Source: RGIG3528 sp045616485 (GTDB lineage Bacteria; Bacillota; Clostridia; Lachnospirales; Lachnospiraceae). From it: a DNA stretch of 64,000 bases. A program made the position numbers and the translations under genes. Below, piece after piece: positions 24,492 through 33,451 of this stretch. The stretch is from assembly GCA_045616485.1 (NCBI GenBank), contig JAZLGU010000065.1, positions 1 through 64,000 on the forward strand, given 5' to 3'. The notes beneath the pieces were generated by a model. The model was not told the origin of the DNA. It did no database searches and saw only the letters and a program-made list of their open reading frames with translations. How positions within the stretch are numbered: position 1 is the first letter of the stretch; each line of letters begins with the position of its first letter.

Positions 24492-26089
24492 TATGCTCCC
24501 TCCTTTTTCAAATTGGTCATAAGTAAGCCTATCTCTTCTTTGGAGGCCTTACTGCCATCAAGAATGCCGTTTACATGACCATCACACAGTACTACTATAC
24601 GATCACAAAGCTCCATTAATACGTCTATATCTTCGCCTACGTAGATAACGGCTACTCCATTTTTCTTCTGCTGATTCAGCAGATGATAAATGGTATAGGA
24701 TGTATTAATATCCAGACCTCTGACTGCATAAGCAGTCATAAGCACAGCCGGGCTTTGAGCAATCTCTCGTCCTACCAGGACCTTCTGAACATTGCCTCCT
24801 GAAAGTCTGGAAACAGGGGTATCTACGTCAGGAGTCACTACGCTAAGGCTGTCCTTTATCTCACGGGCAAGAGAAGTGGGCTCCTTTTTATCTATGAATA
24901 TGCTGTTGCCATTACGATAGGACTTCAGCATCATATTACCGGGCATACCCATAGAGGCTACAAGCCCCATGCCCAGTCTGTCCTCGGGTACAAAAGAAAG
25001 ATGTATGCCCGCATCACGTATCAGACGGGGTGTCTTGCCTATAAGCTCCAGTGTCTGAGGCTCTCCCTCATCTCTGTCGCCTGCAATACTTTCATGAACA
25101 GCTGCTCTTTCTGCTGCCCCATGAAGACTGCCCTTTTCAGGGTAGTATTTAACGGAAGATCCAAACACTGTGGGCTGGAGACCGGCAATAGCCTCCAGAA
25201 GCTCTTTTTGTCCATTACCGGATACTCCGGCAATACCAAGAATCTCTCCTCCGTAAACATCAAAGGATATATCGTGAAGGACCTGAACGCCATAATCGTT
25301 ATAGGCAGAAAGATGGGAAATTTCCAGTCTTTTCTGTTTATTATCGACCACAGGTCTCTCTATATTCAAATCAATTTTTTCACCAACCATCATCTCTGTA
25401 AGAGCCTTCTCGTTGGTATCACATGTAGCTACTGTACCTACAAATTCTCCGCGACGCAGTACAGATACTTTATCAGAAATCTCCATAACTTCATTCAGCT
25501 TATGGGTGATGATAACAACTGTTTTACCATCCTTTTTCATGAGCCTGATAACGTTAAAAAGCTTCTGGGTCTCCTGCATTGTAAGAACCGCTGTAGGCTC
25601 GTCCAAAATAAGGATATCTGCACCTCTGTAAAGCACCTTGACTATCTCCAGGGTCTGCTTCTGGGATACGGACATATTGTAAACCTTTTGAGAGAGGTCC
25701 AGCTCAAAGCCATATTTTTTGCAGATTTCCTCAGCTTTTTTTCTAACTGCTTTTATGTCATATTTTTCTGACTTTGGTATAGTCAGAGCAATATTTTCCA
25801 CGCCATTAAATACATCAATCAGCTTGAAGTGCTGATGGATCATGCCGATTCCCAACTCCAGGGAATCGTGAGGAGAAGTGATTTCACGCTTTTCTCCGTT
25901 TACAAAAATTTCACCTGCATCAGGATAATAAATACCTGCGACCAGATTCATAAGAGATGTTTTGCCACTACCGTTTTCCCCCAATAGTGAAAGGATCTCA
26001 CCCTTTGTAACGCCCAGAGTCACATTATGGTTCGCAAAGACTGTACCAAAAGACTTTGTGACATTTTTAAACTCAATAGCATATTCCAT
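24491..26089 (-). CDS. BMP-type nucleoside ABC importer, tandem ATPase
   Basis: A 532-residue ATPase with two ABC domains, like RbsA/YufO/NupO. The N-terminal half has Walker A GENGSGKTSL (near 37), an altered signature MSVSQKQTLEI and Walker B ILILDEPTAVL. In the C-terminal half Walker A is degenerate (GVSGNGQKELL, near 293), the signature is LSGGNVQKVLVGREI and Walker B reads PAVLMTAYAVRGLD; this asymmetry is typical for the family. It powers uptake through the two permeases. A stem-loop lies between this gene and the upstream lipoprotein gene, and may lower its expression relative to the binding protein. Confidence 0.93.
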   Translation of the reverse strand: MEYAIEFKNVTKSFGTVFANHNVTLGVTKGEILSLLGENGSGKTSLMNLVAGIYYPDAGEIFVNGEKREITSPHDSLELGIGMIHQHFKLIDVFNGVENIALTIPKSEKYDIKAVRKKAEEICKKYGFELDLSQKVYNMSVSQKQTLEIVKVLYRGADILILDEPTAVLTMQETQKLFNVIRLMKKDGKTVVIITHKLNEVMEISDKVSVLRRGEFVGTVATCDTNEKALTEMMVGEKIDLNIERPVVDNKQKRLEISHLSAYNDYGVQVLHDISFDVYGGEILGIAGVSGNGQKELLEAIAGLQPTVFGSSVKYYPEKGSLHGAAERAAVHESIAGDRDEGEPQTLELIGKTPRLIRDAGIHLSFVPEDRLGMGLVASMGMPGNMMLKSYRNGNSIFIDKKEPTSLAREIKDSLSVVTPDVDTPVSRLSGGNVQKVLVGREIAQSPAVLMTAYAVRGLDINTSYTIYHLLNQQKKNGVAVIYVGEDIDVLMELCDRIVVLCDGHVNGILDGSKASKEEIGLLMTNLKKEGA

Positions 26090-26119
26090 ATTTTACCCTT
26101 TTGCAAAAAATATCAACGG

Positions 26120-26155
26120 CGGCCTTCATACGGCGCGAAGCTCGCACGAAGGCCG
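26120..26155 (-). promoter_or_regulatory. Intercistronic stem-loop in the importer operon
   Basis: CGGCCTTC (26120-26127) pairs with GAAGGCCG (26148-26155) around a 20-base loop. No T tract follows on the minus strand, so it is more likely an RNA-stabilising or partial attenuation element than a full terminator. Such hairpins often raise binding-protein levels over ATPase and permease. Confidence 0.6.
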
Positions 26156-26198
26156 TATTGATCTGATTAATTAAGCACCAATGCCCACTGCAATGATA

Positions 26199-27461
26199 TT
26201 ATTTCTCGATAACGCCACCCTCTGTGATGCCATCAATAATAAGTGAGAAATAAGGTGCACTTCTGAAGTAAGACTCCTTGAATTCGCCATCAACAATAGC
26301 CTCTACAGTCTCACCCTGGTAAATAGGCTTCATAGCCACCCAGTCCATGAAGGAAAGGTCAACCTTTGCGCTTGTAACCTTTTCACCCTTAACAGTGAAT
26401 TTGCTTGTATCAAATACCTTAAGTGTACCTGCCTTGAGAGCTGCCTCAACTTCCTTAACCTTCTCAGCTGTACCTGCTGCACAGCTTGTACCAAGAGCTG
26501 TAATACCTACAGCATCATTTGAATAGCCTTCTGCCCAGTTGGTAGCAATAGCTTCGCCCTTCTGCAGCTGCTTAAATGCATAGCTGTAATACTGCTTCCA
26601 GTTGTTTGTAGCAGATGTAAGAGCTGCTGTTTTTGCTGTATCCAGCATGTCTACATTGTAGCCTACAGAGTAGCAGATCTTGCCCTGATCCAGAAGCTTC
26701 TGAGTAGCTGCAGGAGCGCCTGTAGAATCCGCATGCTGACCAATGATTACTGCGCCGTGAGCTATAAGGGCCTCAGCAGCAGCGCCTTCTTTATCAATAT
26801 CAAACCAGGAATTAGTGTAAATAACTTCCATTACTACATTTTCATAAACACTCTTTACGCCCAGGTAGAAAGCTGTAAATCCGGAAACAACCTCAGCATA
26901 GTTGAATGCACCAACGTAGCCGATCTTAACATTACCATTTGCATCGAAGGAATTGGCCTGAGTCTCTTTTGTAAGCTTGCCGGACTCTACCAGCTCTTTA
27001 ATCTTCATGCCGGCAACAACACCGGATACATATCTTGATTCATATACTTTAGTAAATGCATTGGAAAAATTGGAAAGACCTGTAAGGGCTGCAAAGTCAC
27101 CTGTCATGGAAACAAATGCCACTTCAGGATACTCCTTAGCCACCTCTACCATAAATGTCTGATGTCCATAAGAATTGGAAATAACTACTGTACAGCCATC
27201 TGACTCAATAAGGTCACGGGCAGCATCTGAGCAGTCATTGCTCTCTTCTACCTTGTATTTGAATACAACGTTATCGCCCAGGCCCAGCTCTTTGGCAGCA
27301 GCCTTGATGCCTTCCATATGCGCTGCAGTATAGCCTTCTGTCTCATCACCAATAAGAATAACGCCAACTTTTACTCCATCATCCTTTTTGTTACCACATG
27401 CTGCCAGAGACATAAGCATCATAGCTGCCAGTAACACACTGATAATACGCTTGATTTTCAT
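26199..27461 (-). CDS. BMP-family substrate-binding lipoprotein (nucleoside uptake)
   Basis: A 420-residue extracellular lipoprotein. The signal peptide ends in the lipobox LAACGNKKDD, so Cys near residue 22 is lipidated. The mature part follows the BMP/PnrA family (VKVGVILIGDETEGYTAAH, GCTVVISNSYGH, YESRYVSGVVAGMK, HADSTGAPAATQK), which binds purine nucleosides in characterised members. It is first in the operon; start ATG 27461 has AGGAGAAAA ahead and excludes a longer frame to 27497. The divergent xpt gene supports a purine substrate. Confidence 0.93.
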   Translation of the reverse strand: MKIKRIISVLLAAMMLMSLAACGNKKDDGVKVGVILIGDETEGYTAAHMEGIKAAAKELGLGDNVVFKYKVEESNDCSDAARDLIESDGCTVVISNSYGHQTFMVEVAKEYPEVAFVSMTGDFAALTGLSNFSNAFTKVYESRYVSGVVAGMKIKELVESGKLTKETQANSFDANGNVKIGYVGAFNYAEVVSGFTAFYLGVKSVYENVVMEVIYTNSWFDIDKEGAAAEALIAHGAVIIGQHADSTGAPAATQKLLDQGKICYSVGYNVDMLDTAKTAALTSATNNWKQYYSYAFKQLQKGEAIATNWAEGYSNDAVGITALGTSCAAGTAEKVKEVEAALKAGTLKVFDTSKFTVKGEKVTSAKVDLSFMDWVAMKPIYQGETVEAIVDGEFKESYFRSAPYFSLIIDGITEGGVIEK

Positions 27462-27579
27462 ATTTTTCTCCTCTTTTTGATTAATAGGGAAGTCCAAATT
27501 AACTTCATATATATACTACACCAAATATTAAATTTCTGTAAAATTTATAAATCTTATTTCTTTGATAAGTATTACTGAA

Positions 27580-27608
27580 TTGTACTTTTTTTCAAATGAG
27601 TGTATAGT
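27580..27608 (+). promoter_or_regulatory. Promoter of xpt
   Basis: Plus strand: -35 TTGTAC (27580-27585), 17-base spacer, -10 TATAGT (27603-27608). It leaves about 38 bases of leader, too short for a purine riboswitch. Confidence 0.65.
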
Positions 27609-27651
27609 TAAGATAAATGTTGATTTTATGCCTATAAGGGGGACATATTTT

Positions 27652-28233
27652 ATGAAGCTTCTTGAAGAAAGAATAGTAAAAGACGGTATTGTAAAGCCAG
27701 GCAATGTGCTTAAAGTAGACAGTTTTTTAAATCATCAGATTGATGTCTCTCTTTACCAGGAGATAGGAAAAGAATTTTACAGACTCTTCGGTCATAAGAA
27801 TATTACTAAAATTCTCACTATCGAGGCTTCCGGCATCGGCATTGCCTGCGTCGCAGCTCAGTACTTCAATGTACCGGTTGTTTTTGCAAAAAAAACTCAG
27901 TCTGTGAATCTGGATGGTGAGACTTACAGCTGCAAGATAGAGAGCTTTACCAAAAAAAGAGTTTACGATGTTATCGTTTCCAAAAAATTCTTAAATAAAG
28001 ACGATCATGTCCTTATTATTGACGATTTCCTGGCCAACGGATGCGCCGTTCTGGGCCTTCTTGAGCTTATAAATAATGCCGACGCCACAGTCGAGGGCAT
28101 CGGCATCTGCATAGAAAAAGGCTTCCAGCAGGGTGGCGAGATTATACGCCAGCGTGGCCTGAATCTGGAAAGCCTTGCTATCATCGAAAGTATGAACGAT
28201 GAGACCGGAGAGATAGTATTTAGAGAACAGTAG
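27652..28233 (+). CDS. xpt: Xanthine phosphoribosyltransferase
   Basis: A 193-residue cytosolic enzyme that converts xanthine and phosphoribosyl pyrophosphate to XMP. The PRPP loop VLIIDDFLANGCAVLGLLEL near residue 122 and the ESFTKKRVYDVIVSKKFL hood region are typical of Xpt, and the length fits exactly. Start ATG 27652 follows GGGGGAC; the longer open frame upstream would begin before the promoter. It is divergent from a BMP-type nucleoside importer, so uptake and salvage of purines are probably linked. It ends seven bases before the convergent ABC-2 permease gene. Confidence 0.96.
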   Translation: MKLLEERIVKDGIVKPGNVLKVDSFLNHQIDVSLYQEIGKEFYRLFGHKNITKILTIEASGIGIACVAAQYFNVPVVFAKKTQSVNLDGETYSCKIESFTKKRVYDVIVSKKFLNKDDHVLIIDDFLANGCAVLGLLELINNADATVEGIGICIEKGFQQGGEIIRQRGLNLESLAIIESMNDETGEIVFREQ

Positions 28234-28240
28234 TATTTAT

Positions 28241-29398
28241 TTATGCTCTTTTTCTTTTTGCACTGATGCAAACAAGAGTAATTGTAAATACTGCTACGCC
28301 TGCCAGCACCATTCCTACGCAGTTTTTGGTAAGAGTGCTAATAAATTCACTGTCGGCTTTTACCATTTTTCCAATCATGTCGTTATTTGTGGTATACCAG
28401 TAAGTAGGGATATATCTGCATACAGCCTTAACATTATCGCTAAATACTGAAGACGGTACAAAAATGCCTCCCAGGAAGCAAAATGCTAAGCTGAAAACAT
28501 TAATCATTCCGTTCATAGCCGCGTCGCTCTTGGTGATCATACCTGCGAAGTAGCCCAGTGAAAGTGAAAATATCATTACGCATACTGAATTAATCACAAA
28601 GTATGGCAGTCTGGCGTCCATAAAGACTTTAAAGCCCGAGAAAATCACAGCCAGTCCGATACCAATAAGCTGCATTATGAGTCCCATTACAATTACTCCT
28701 GCAATAAGTCCCATATTTCTGCTGAAAAGAGTAGCAGGTGAGCACTCCGTCCTGTCTTTTACCTCTCTTTGGTTTATAGCGTGAAGCACCAGTGATATAG
28801 CAGCGACACCTACAGCTATAAAAAAGTATGGCATGTGGTTATATACGCCTGTCATTGTATCGCCCTGAGATCTGCTGACAAAAGAAGCCATTTTTACAGT
28901 AGGAGTCACGTCTCTCAGCTCCATTATCTCCTTTACCGCCTCTTCCATCGTCATGCCGCACTCCAACAGTGTGACGAGCTTCTGATTGAACATATTGAAA
29001 TCAGCCTCAAAATAATTTGAAGAAAAGCTGCCCGGCACCACCATTTTTTTGAGCTCCATAGGCTTTTCGCCGGTCAAGCTCTCATAGAAGCCTTTTGGAA
29101 TAACCACAACATAATCGTAGTCTCTCCAGTACAGTCCCTCTGCTATTTCTTTTTCATTATTCTCTATTTCCGTAACATGATGTTTATCTTCAAAAAACTC
29201 CATAAATGCTTTAGAGTATGCAGATTTATCTTCGTCTACCACAGCCAGCTTTATCTTGTCCTGAGAATAACCTGTCTGGGCTTTACTGTACTGCAGATTA
29301 ACCAAAATGGTAATCATTCCGATAAATACCCCAAAGTATATCATTAAAAGTTTGAAATTGGAGCGAAGCATTTTAAAAAACAATTTAAACACTTGCAT
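28241..29398 (-). CDS. ABC-2 type exporter permease (LnrN-like)
   Basis: A 385-residue membrane protein with an N-terminal anchor (about 16-35), an extracytoplasmic domain of about 140 residues and five to six C-terminal membrane segments. This is the ABC2_membrane_3 layout also found in YhgE-like and LnrM/N proteins. It overlaps the end of the upstream permease by 14 bases; ATG 29398 has AGGAGG at good spacing. It forms a heterodimeric channel with the 29385 protein and the ATPase. It probably exports or expels membrane-active antibiotics. Confidence 0.85.
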   Translation of the reverse strand: MQVFKLFFKMLRSNFKLLMIYFGVFIGMITILVNLQYSKAQTGYSQDKIKLAVVDEDKSAYSKAFMEFFEDKHHVTEIENNEKEIAEGLYWRDYDYVVVIPKGFYESLTGEKPMELKKMVVPGSFSSNYFEADFNMFNQKLVTLLECGMTMEEAVKEIMELRDVTPTVKMASFVSRSQGDTMTGVYNHMPYFFIAVGVAAISLVLHAINQREVKDRTECSPATLFSRNMGLIAGVIVMGLIMQLIGIGLAVIFSGFKVFMDARLPYFVINSVCVMIFSLSLGYFAGMITKSDAAMNGMINVFSLAFCFLGGIFVPSSVFSDNVKAVCRYIPTYWYTTNNDMIGKMVKADSEFISTLTKNCVGMVLAGVAVFTITLVCISAKRKRA

Positions 29399-30527
29399 AT
29401 TTAGTCCTCCTAAGCTTAAGAACACTGATGAAGAGGAATAACATTCCAATTGCGAAAAGTGTTGCTATGCTAATCAAATAATTTTTCAAATCCCCAAATA
29501 CAGCCCAGGATTTAAAGCTGTTTACAATAAGTGTTGCAGGATTGATTCTGTTGACAATAGGGGCATTCTTTTCCAGTATTCTCACTATATCTCCCCACTG
29601 AAGGCCTGCAAGGAAAGAGCTTCCCATAAAGAAGGCAACACAAAGTCCCTCTTTCTTTTTAACTGAACCCCTTACACAGACACCAATCATGAGGCCCGCT
29701 GCCAGTCCACAGAAATCACCAATCAGAGTCGCTACAATAACAGGCAGCATGAAGTCGCCAAATCCTACTTTGAGCACAAATTTCATGTACATTAGCACTA
29801 CCATTGACAGTACCCCATAGAGCAGATAGGACGCCAGAAAATCATTGAAAATCATCTTGGCTTTTCCTGTTGGCGAAGAACTTCTTCTGGCACCGACGGG
29901 AGATGCATCTGCCTGGATTAATATTGCAATATAGCTACCCATGTTGCAGGCAACAAGACAAGTCATGCCAATAACAGAATACATATACTGTCCGAAAGGA
30001 TCCTTATCTGCACCCTTTAGCTCTATTGCCTTTACGGTAATCTCCTTAGATATCCCTTCTGTAACTGCACTGATTATTCTTTGTGCATTTTCCGGGTGCA
30101 GCTTGATGGCATCCTCAATCATCTTCATATTCTGCATATACTGCTCTACAAAGATTTTTATAAGAGATTCGGCCACTCCGTTTCCTTTGAAAGTAATATC
30201 ATAATCGTTGGATAAATCTACGATACCAAGAATTTTTCCGGACTTTAAGTCCTCATTGGCATGGTCAAAATCTTGGTACTCGCTGACAACAAACATTTTG
30301 TTGTCTCCCAAAGCGACTTCTTTTGCAATACTTAAAAATTCTTTTTCTGCTTCACCTGCTGTTTCGCTTACTACAACGCCTACATTGGTTTCGGAAAAAG
30401 CCGTAGAATCAGCTATTCCACCAAATATAAATTTAAAAAGTGTACTGAGAACAATGGGAAAAGCTAAAACCCAGAATAGAGTAGACCAGTTTCTCAGCTC
30501 CATTATAATTTTGTATATTCCGTTCAT
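29385..30527 (-). CDS. ABC-2 type exporter permease (LnrM-like)
   Basis: A 380-residue membrane protein with the same layout as its downstream partner: anchor near residues 14-34, about 150 outer residues (including FSETNVGVVVSETAG), and about six C-terminal membrane segments. ATG 30527 follows GGGAG, 19 bases after the ATPase stop; a longer frame to 30587 would overlap the ATPase gene. ATPase plus two such permeases, next to a NarL-type two-component system, is the arrangement of LnrLMN (linearmycin resistance) and related lipopeptide-resistance exporters. Confidence 0.85.
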   Translation of the reverse strand: MNGIYKIIMELRNWSTLFWVLAFPIVLSTLFKFIFGGIADSTAFSETNVGVVVSETAGEAEKEFLSIAKEVALGDNKMFVVSEYQDFDHANEDLKSGKILGIVDLSNDYDITFKGNGVAESLIKIFVEQYMQNMKMIEDAIKLHPENAQRIISAVTEGISKEITVKAIELKGADKDPFGQYMYSVIGMTCLVACNMGSYIAILIQADASPVGARRSSSPTGKAKMIFNDFLASYLLYGVLSMVVLMYMKFVLKVGFGDFMLPVIVATLIGDFCGLAAGLMIGVCVRGSVKKKEGLCVAFFMGSSFLAGLQWGDIVRILEKNAPIVNRINPATLIVNSFKSWAVFGDLKNYLISIATLFAIGMLFLFISVLKLRRTKYASV

Positions 30528-30546
30528 TTTCAACTCCCTAACTTTA

Positions 30547-31479
30547 CTAGTCTCTAAGCTCCTTACCGGTAATAGCCAAAAATACATCGTTTAATGTAGG
30601 TACTTCCGAATGAATGTTTCCTACCTGAACGTCATATTCTTTAAGCACATCCAGCAATCTCAAGAGATTATGTTTACCCTTGGAATATCTTACCTTAAGC
30701 ATCTGATTCTCGTATGACACATTAAGTGCATGTGGAAGCTCAGTAATTGTTTTAATGGCATCTTCCGGTATATCAAGCACTTCCATACTGATAGTCTCCC
30801 CCAGATCCAGCATAGCCTTCAGCTGGTCCTTTGTACCGATAGCCACATTTTTCCCCTTGTCCATAATAAGGATTCTGGTACAAATCTGCTCTACCTCTTC
30901 CATGTAGTGGGTAGTGTAAATAATTGTAGCCCCCTGGCGGTTTAATTCTTTTATACCCTCAAGAATCTTGTTTCTGCTTTGTGGGTCTACTGCTACTGTG
31001 GGCTCGTCCAGAATAATAAGCTTCGGCTTGTGAGCAATACCACAGGCTATATTCAGTCTTCTTAACAGACCGCCTGACAGCTTTTTAGGGAGGAACTTTT
31101 TGTAGTCTTTAAGATCAACAAAGTCTATTGCTTCCTCTACCAGCTGTTTTCTTTTAGCCTTGTCCTTAACATAAAGACCGCAGAAATAATCAATATTTTC
31201 GTATACTGTAAGCTCATCAAATACAGCAACATTCTGCATAATGACTCCGATGTTTTTCTTTATATCATAGCTTGTTGGTGTCATTGGCTGGCCAAAGATT
31301 TCTATATTGCCTTTGTCATACTCCAAAAGTGAAAGCAGGCAGTTAATTGTTGTTGATTTGCCGGAGCCGTTGGGGCCAAGCAGTCCAAATATTTCTCCTT
31401 CTTCGATAGAGAGATTAAAATGATCCAATGCCAGCAGGTCTCCATATCTCTTTACCAGGTTTTCAATTTTTACAACCAT
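30547..31479 (-). CDS. ABC exporter ATPase (LnrL-like)
   Basis: A 310-residue cytosolic ATPase of the DrrA/CcmA class. Walker A GPNGSGKSTT near 36, Q-loop in GVIMQNVAVFDEL, signature LSGGLLRRLNIACGIA, Walker B KLIILDEPTVAVDP. The C-terminal 90 residues are the accessory domain of drug-exporter ATPases. I start it at the second ATG (31479), nine bases from AGGAG, since the first ATG (31488) is almost in contact with it. It is first of the three-gene exporter operon and divergent from the histidine kinase. Confidence 0.9.
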   Translation of the reverse strand: MVVKIENLVKRYGDLLALDHFNLSIEEGEIFGLLGPNGSGKSTTINCLLSLLEYDKGNIEIFGQPMTPTSYDIKKNIGVIMQNVAVFDELTVYENIDYFCGLYVKDKAKRKQLVEEAIDFVDLKDYKKFLPKKLSGGLLRRLNIACGIAHKPKLIILDEPTVAVDPQSRNKILEGIKELNRQGATIIYTTHYMEEVEQICTRILIMDKGKNVAIGTKDQLKAMLDLGETISMEVLDIPEDAIKTITELPHALNVSYENQMLKVRYSKGKHNLLRLLDVLKEYDVQVGNIHSEVPTLNDVFLAITGKELRD

Positions 31480-31583
31480 TTTTTTCATTCTCCTTTACAA
31501 TTCCTTTTTCTCAGGTTTTCTTTATGATGCCACTATACACCTTGCAATCTTTTAAGATAAGTGTAATATGTAAGTATCTGACA

Positions 31584-31595
31584 TGACATTTGTCA
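31584..31595. promoter_or_regulatory. Candidate operator TGACA-TT-TGTCA between exporter and two-component system
   Basis: A perfect palindrome in the divergent region, 49-60 bases before the kinase start and 105-116 before the ATPase start. NarL/LiaR-type regulators bind short inverted repeats, so it could be the response regulator's site. A single copy was seen, so support is limited. Confidence 0.4.
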
Positions 31596-31643
31596 CATGG
31601 TGCAAAACACCGGTTTATCATACAGAACACGGAGGAAAAAGTC

Positions 31644-32720
31644 TTGGCCAAATATATAGAGCCATACATATTAATTATACTTGGAGCAGTTATTCTCCGC
31701 TATTCCTTTTCTGACTTCACGTCAATACTGATTCTGCTTGGCGGAATAATTGTCGTATCCCTTCTACTCATAGTACATCACGAACAGGCTCAATTAATCA
31801 TCACAATGATTTCAGCTGTGGCTGTTTGCATTTTTCCTCCTGCTTTACCATTTTTTCCTGCCATTATCTATTGCAGTTTCTATTCGAAAAAGCACATTGC
31901 TGCCTGTAGCATAACACTTCTCACTCTGGTCATTGCCGGCAGGGGCTTTACTCTTTCCTTACTTCTGCCCCTTATTCTATGTGGACTTTCTTCATATATG
32001 GCTTATGTGGCCTCCAAAAAAGAGATGCTTAGTAATAAAGTAAAGGAGCTTCGAGATAATTCTGCCGAGCGCGAAATCGAGCTTGGCCGCAAAAACAAAC
32101 AGCTTATGGAAATGCAGCAGGATCAGATACATCTGGCCACTCTCACTGAGAGAAACAGAATCGCCAGAGAGATACACGATAACGTAGGGCATCTTTTGTC
32201 CAGAGCCATCCTGCAGACCGGATCCATCAATGCCATTACCACCGATCAGACCATCAAGCCATTCTTATCTCAATTAAAAGACACGCTGGATGACGCCATG
32301 AATAACATTAGAAACAGTGTACACGACCTGCATGATGAGTCCATCGATTTAAACAGCAGCATTAAAACACTATGTCAGGAATTTGAATTTTGCCCCGTAG
32401 AGCTGCAGTGTGATATTTCCGCGCATATACCCAAAGATGTAAAATACTGTTTTATTACTGTAGCCAAAGAAGCACTTAACAACATAGCCAAACACAGTAA
32501 CGCCAGCAAGGCTTCTATCTACATTCATGAGCATCCCGGATTTTTCCAGCTGCTAATCCAGGATAATGGCCATGCAGCTACTCTACCTCAATCAGACCAT
32601 TCAGGTATAGGTCTCACCAATATGAGAGACCGTGTCACCGCCCTGGGAGGGGTAATAAACATATCCAATGATTCCGGATTCAAGATATTTATATCTATAC
32701 CCAAGAGAAAAGAGGATTAA
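31644..32720 (+). CDS. Sensor histidine kinase, HisKA_3 (NarL-partner) type
   Basis: A 358-residue membrane kinase. About five to six membrane segments (residues 6-130) with almost no outer domain, a coiled coil (about 132-170), the HisKA_3 box IAREIHDNVGHLLSRAI with the phospho-acceptor His near 180, then a GHKL ATPase domain (EALNNIAKHSNASKA; GIGLTNMRDRV). Intramembrane-sensing kinases of this layout (LnrJ, LiaS, DesK) respond to membrane-active compounds. I chose TTG 31644 since GGAGG lies eight bases ahead; an upstream in-frame TTG at 31590 has no such site. It is followed four bases later by its response regulator. Confidence 0.88.
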   Translation: MAKYIEPYILIILGAVILRYSFSDFTSILILLGGIIVVSLLLIVHHEQAQLIITMISAVAVCIFPPALPFFPAIIYCSFYSKKHIAACSITLLTLVIAGRGFTLSLLLPLILCGLSSYMAYVASKKEMLSNKVKELRDNSAEREIELGRKNKQLMEMQQDQIHLATLTERNRIAREIHDNVGHLLSRAILQTGSINAITTDQTIKPFLSQLKDTLDDAMNNIRNSVHDLHDESIDLNSSIKTLCQEFEFCPVELQCDISAHIPKDVKYCFITVAKEALNNIAKHSNASKASIYIHEHPGFFQLLIQDNGHAATLPQSDHSGIGLTNMRDRVTALGGVINISNDSGFKIFISIPKRKED

Positions 32721-32724
32721 TACC

Positions 32725-33345
32725 ATGAAAGTTATTTTGATTGACGATGATACCTTGGTATCCATGTCTTTAAAGATGATTATAGAAACAGACCCTGATA
32801 TTCAGATTGTTGCCACAGGTAGCGATGGGGAAGATGCTTTACCGCTCTACAGGGACTACGATCCTGATGTACTGTTGATGGACGTCAGAATGCAAAGAAT
32901 GAATGGCACTGATGCTTTGGCCCGGGTTTTATCTGAATTTCCCCAGGCCAAGGTGCTTTTTCTAACTACTTTTGTGGATGACGAGTACATCGTTAAAGCC
33001 CTGCAGCTGGGCGCAAAAGGCTATATTCTCAAGCAGAACTACGAGCATATTATTCCTGCTTTAAAAGCAGTAGCCTCCGGGCAGAATGTATTTGGAAACG
33101 AGATAATAAATAAAATACCTTCTCTTATGAAATCCGCCTCCCAATTTGATTATACAGCCCAGGGGATTACCGAAAAAGAATATGAAATAATAGAAAAAAT
33201 AGCAGACGGTCTGTCAAACAAAGAAATTGCAGATGCGCTATTTTTGAGCGAAGGAACAGTGCGTAACTATCTTAGCGAGATACTGGACAAGCTCTCCTTA
33301 AGAGATCGCACCCAGCTGGCCATCTTCTACTATCAGCATAGATAG
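32725..33345 (+). CDS. NarL/LuxR-type response regulator
   Basis: A 206-residue DNA-binding regulator. Receiver domain 1-120 with DDD acidic pocket (residues 6-8), phosphorylation site in DVLLMDVRMQ near 54 and Lys in GYILKQ near 104. C-terminal LuxR helix-turn-helix (EKEYEIIEKIADGLSNKEIA). It is partner of the kinase just upstream and probably activates the divergent exporter operon. Confidence 0.93.
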   Translation: MKVILIDDDTLVSMSLKMIIETDPDIQIVATGSDGEDALPLYRDYDPDVLLMDVRMQRMNGTDALARVLSEFPQAKVLFLTTFVDDEYIVKALQLGAKGYILKQNYEHIIPALKAVASGQNVFGNEIINKIPSLMKSASQFDYTAQGITEKEYEIIEKIADGLSNKEIADALFLSEGTVRNYLSEILDKLSLRDRTQLAIFYYQHR

Positions 33346-33390
33346 TTGCTTTTATCCGTCTCTCCGTAAGTCTGCCCGCAGAAAGTGCAA

Positions 33391-33418
33391 AAAAATCAGA
33401 GAGAAAAAATCTCTCTGA
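33391..33418 (-). terminator. Terminator for the minus-strand kinase-like gene
   Basis: TCAGAGAGA, five-base loop, TCTCTCTGA; on the minus strand it is followed by a run of T (seven). It lies 34 bases after the stop of the gene at 33452. Confidence 0.75.
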
Positions 33419-33451
33419 CTAACTTCACCAGGTAGCAGGCGAACGCTTTTA

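Noticed and set aside
25001..25771. 256-residue plus-strand ORF inside the ABC ATPase gene
   Set aside because: It is antisense to a gene with clear Walker and signature motifs, has biased composition (Cys, Phe, Ile, Leu) and no ribosome site. It is a shadow frame.
27462..27651. Possible purine riboswitch upstream of xpt
   Set aside because: The leader after the promoter is only about 38 bases and shows neither the conserved loop-loop sequences nor a terminator, so another control must act.
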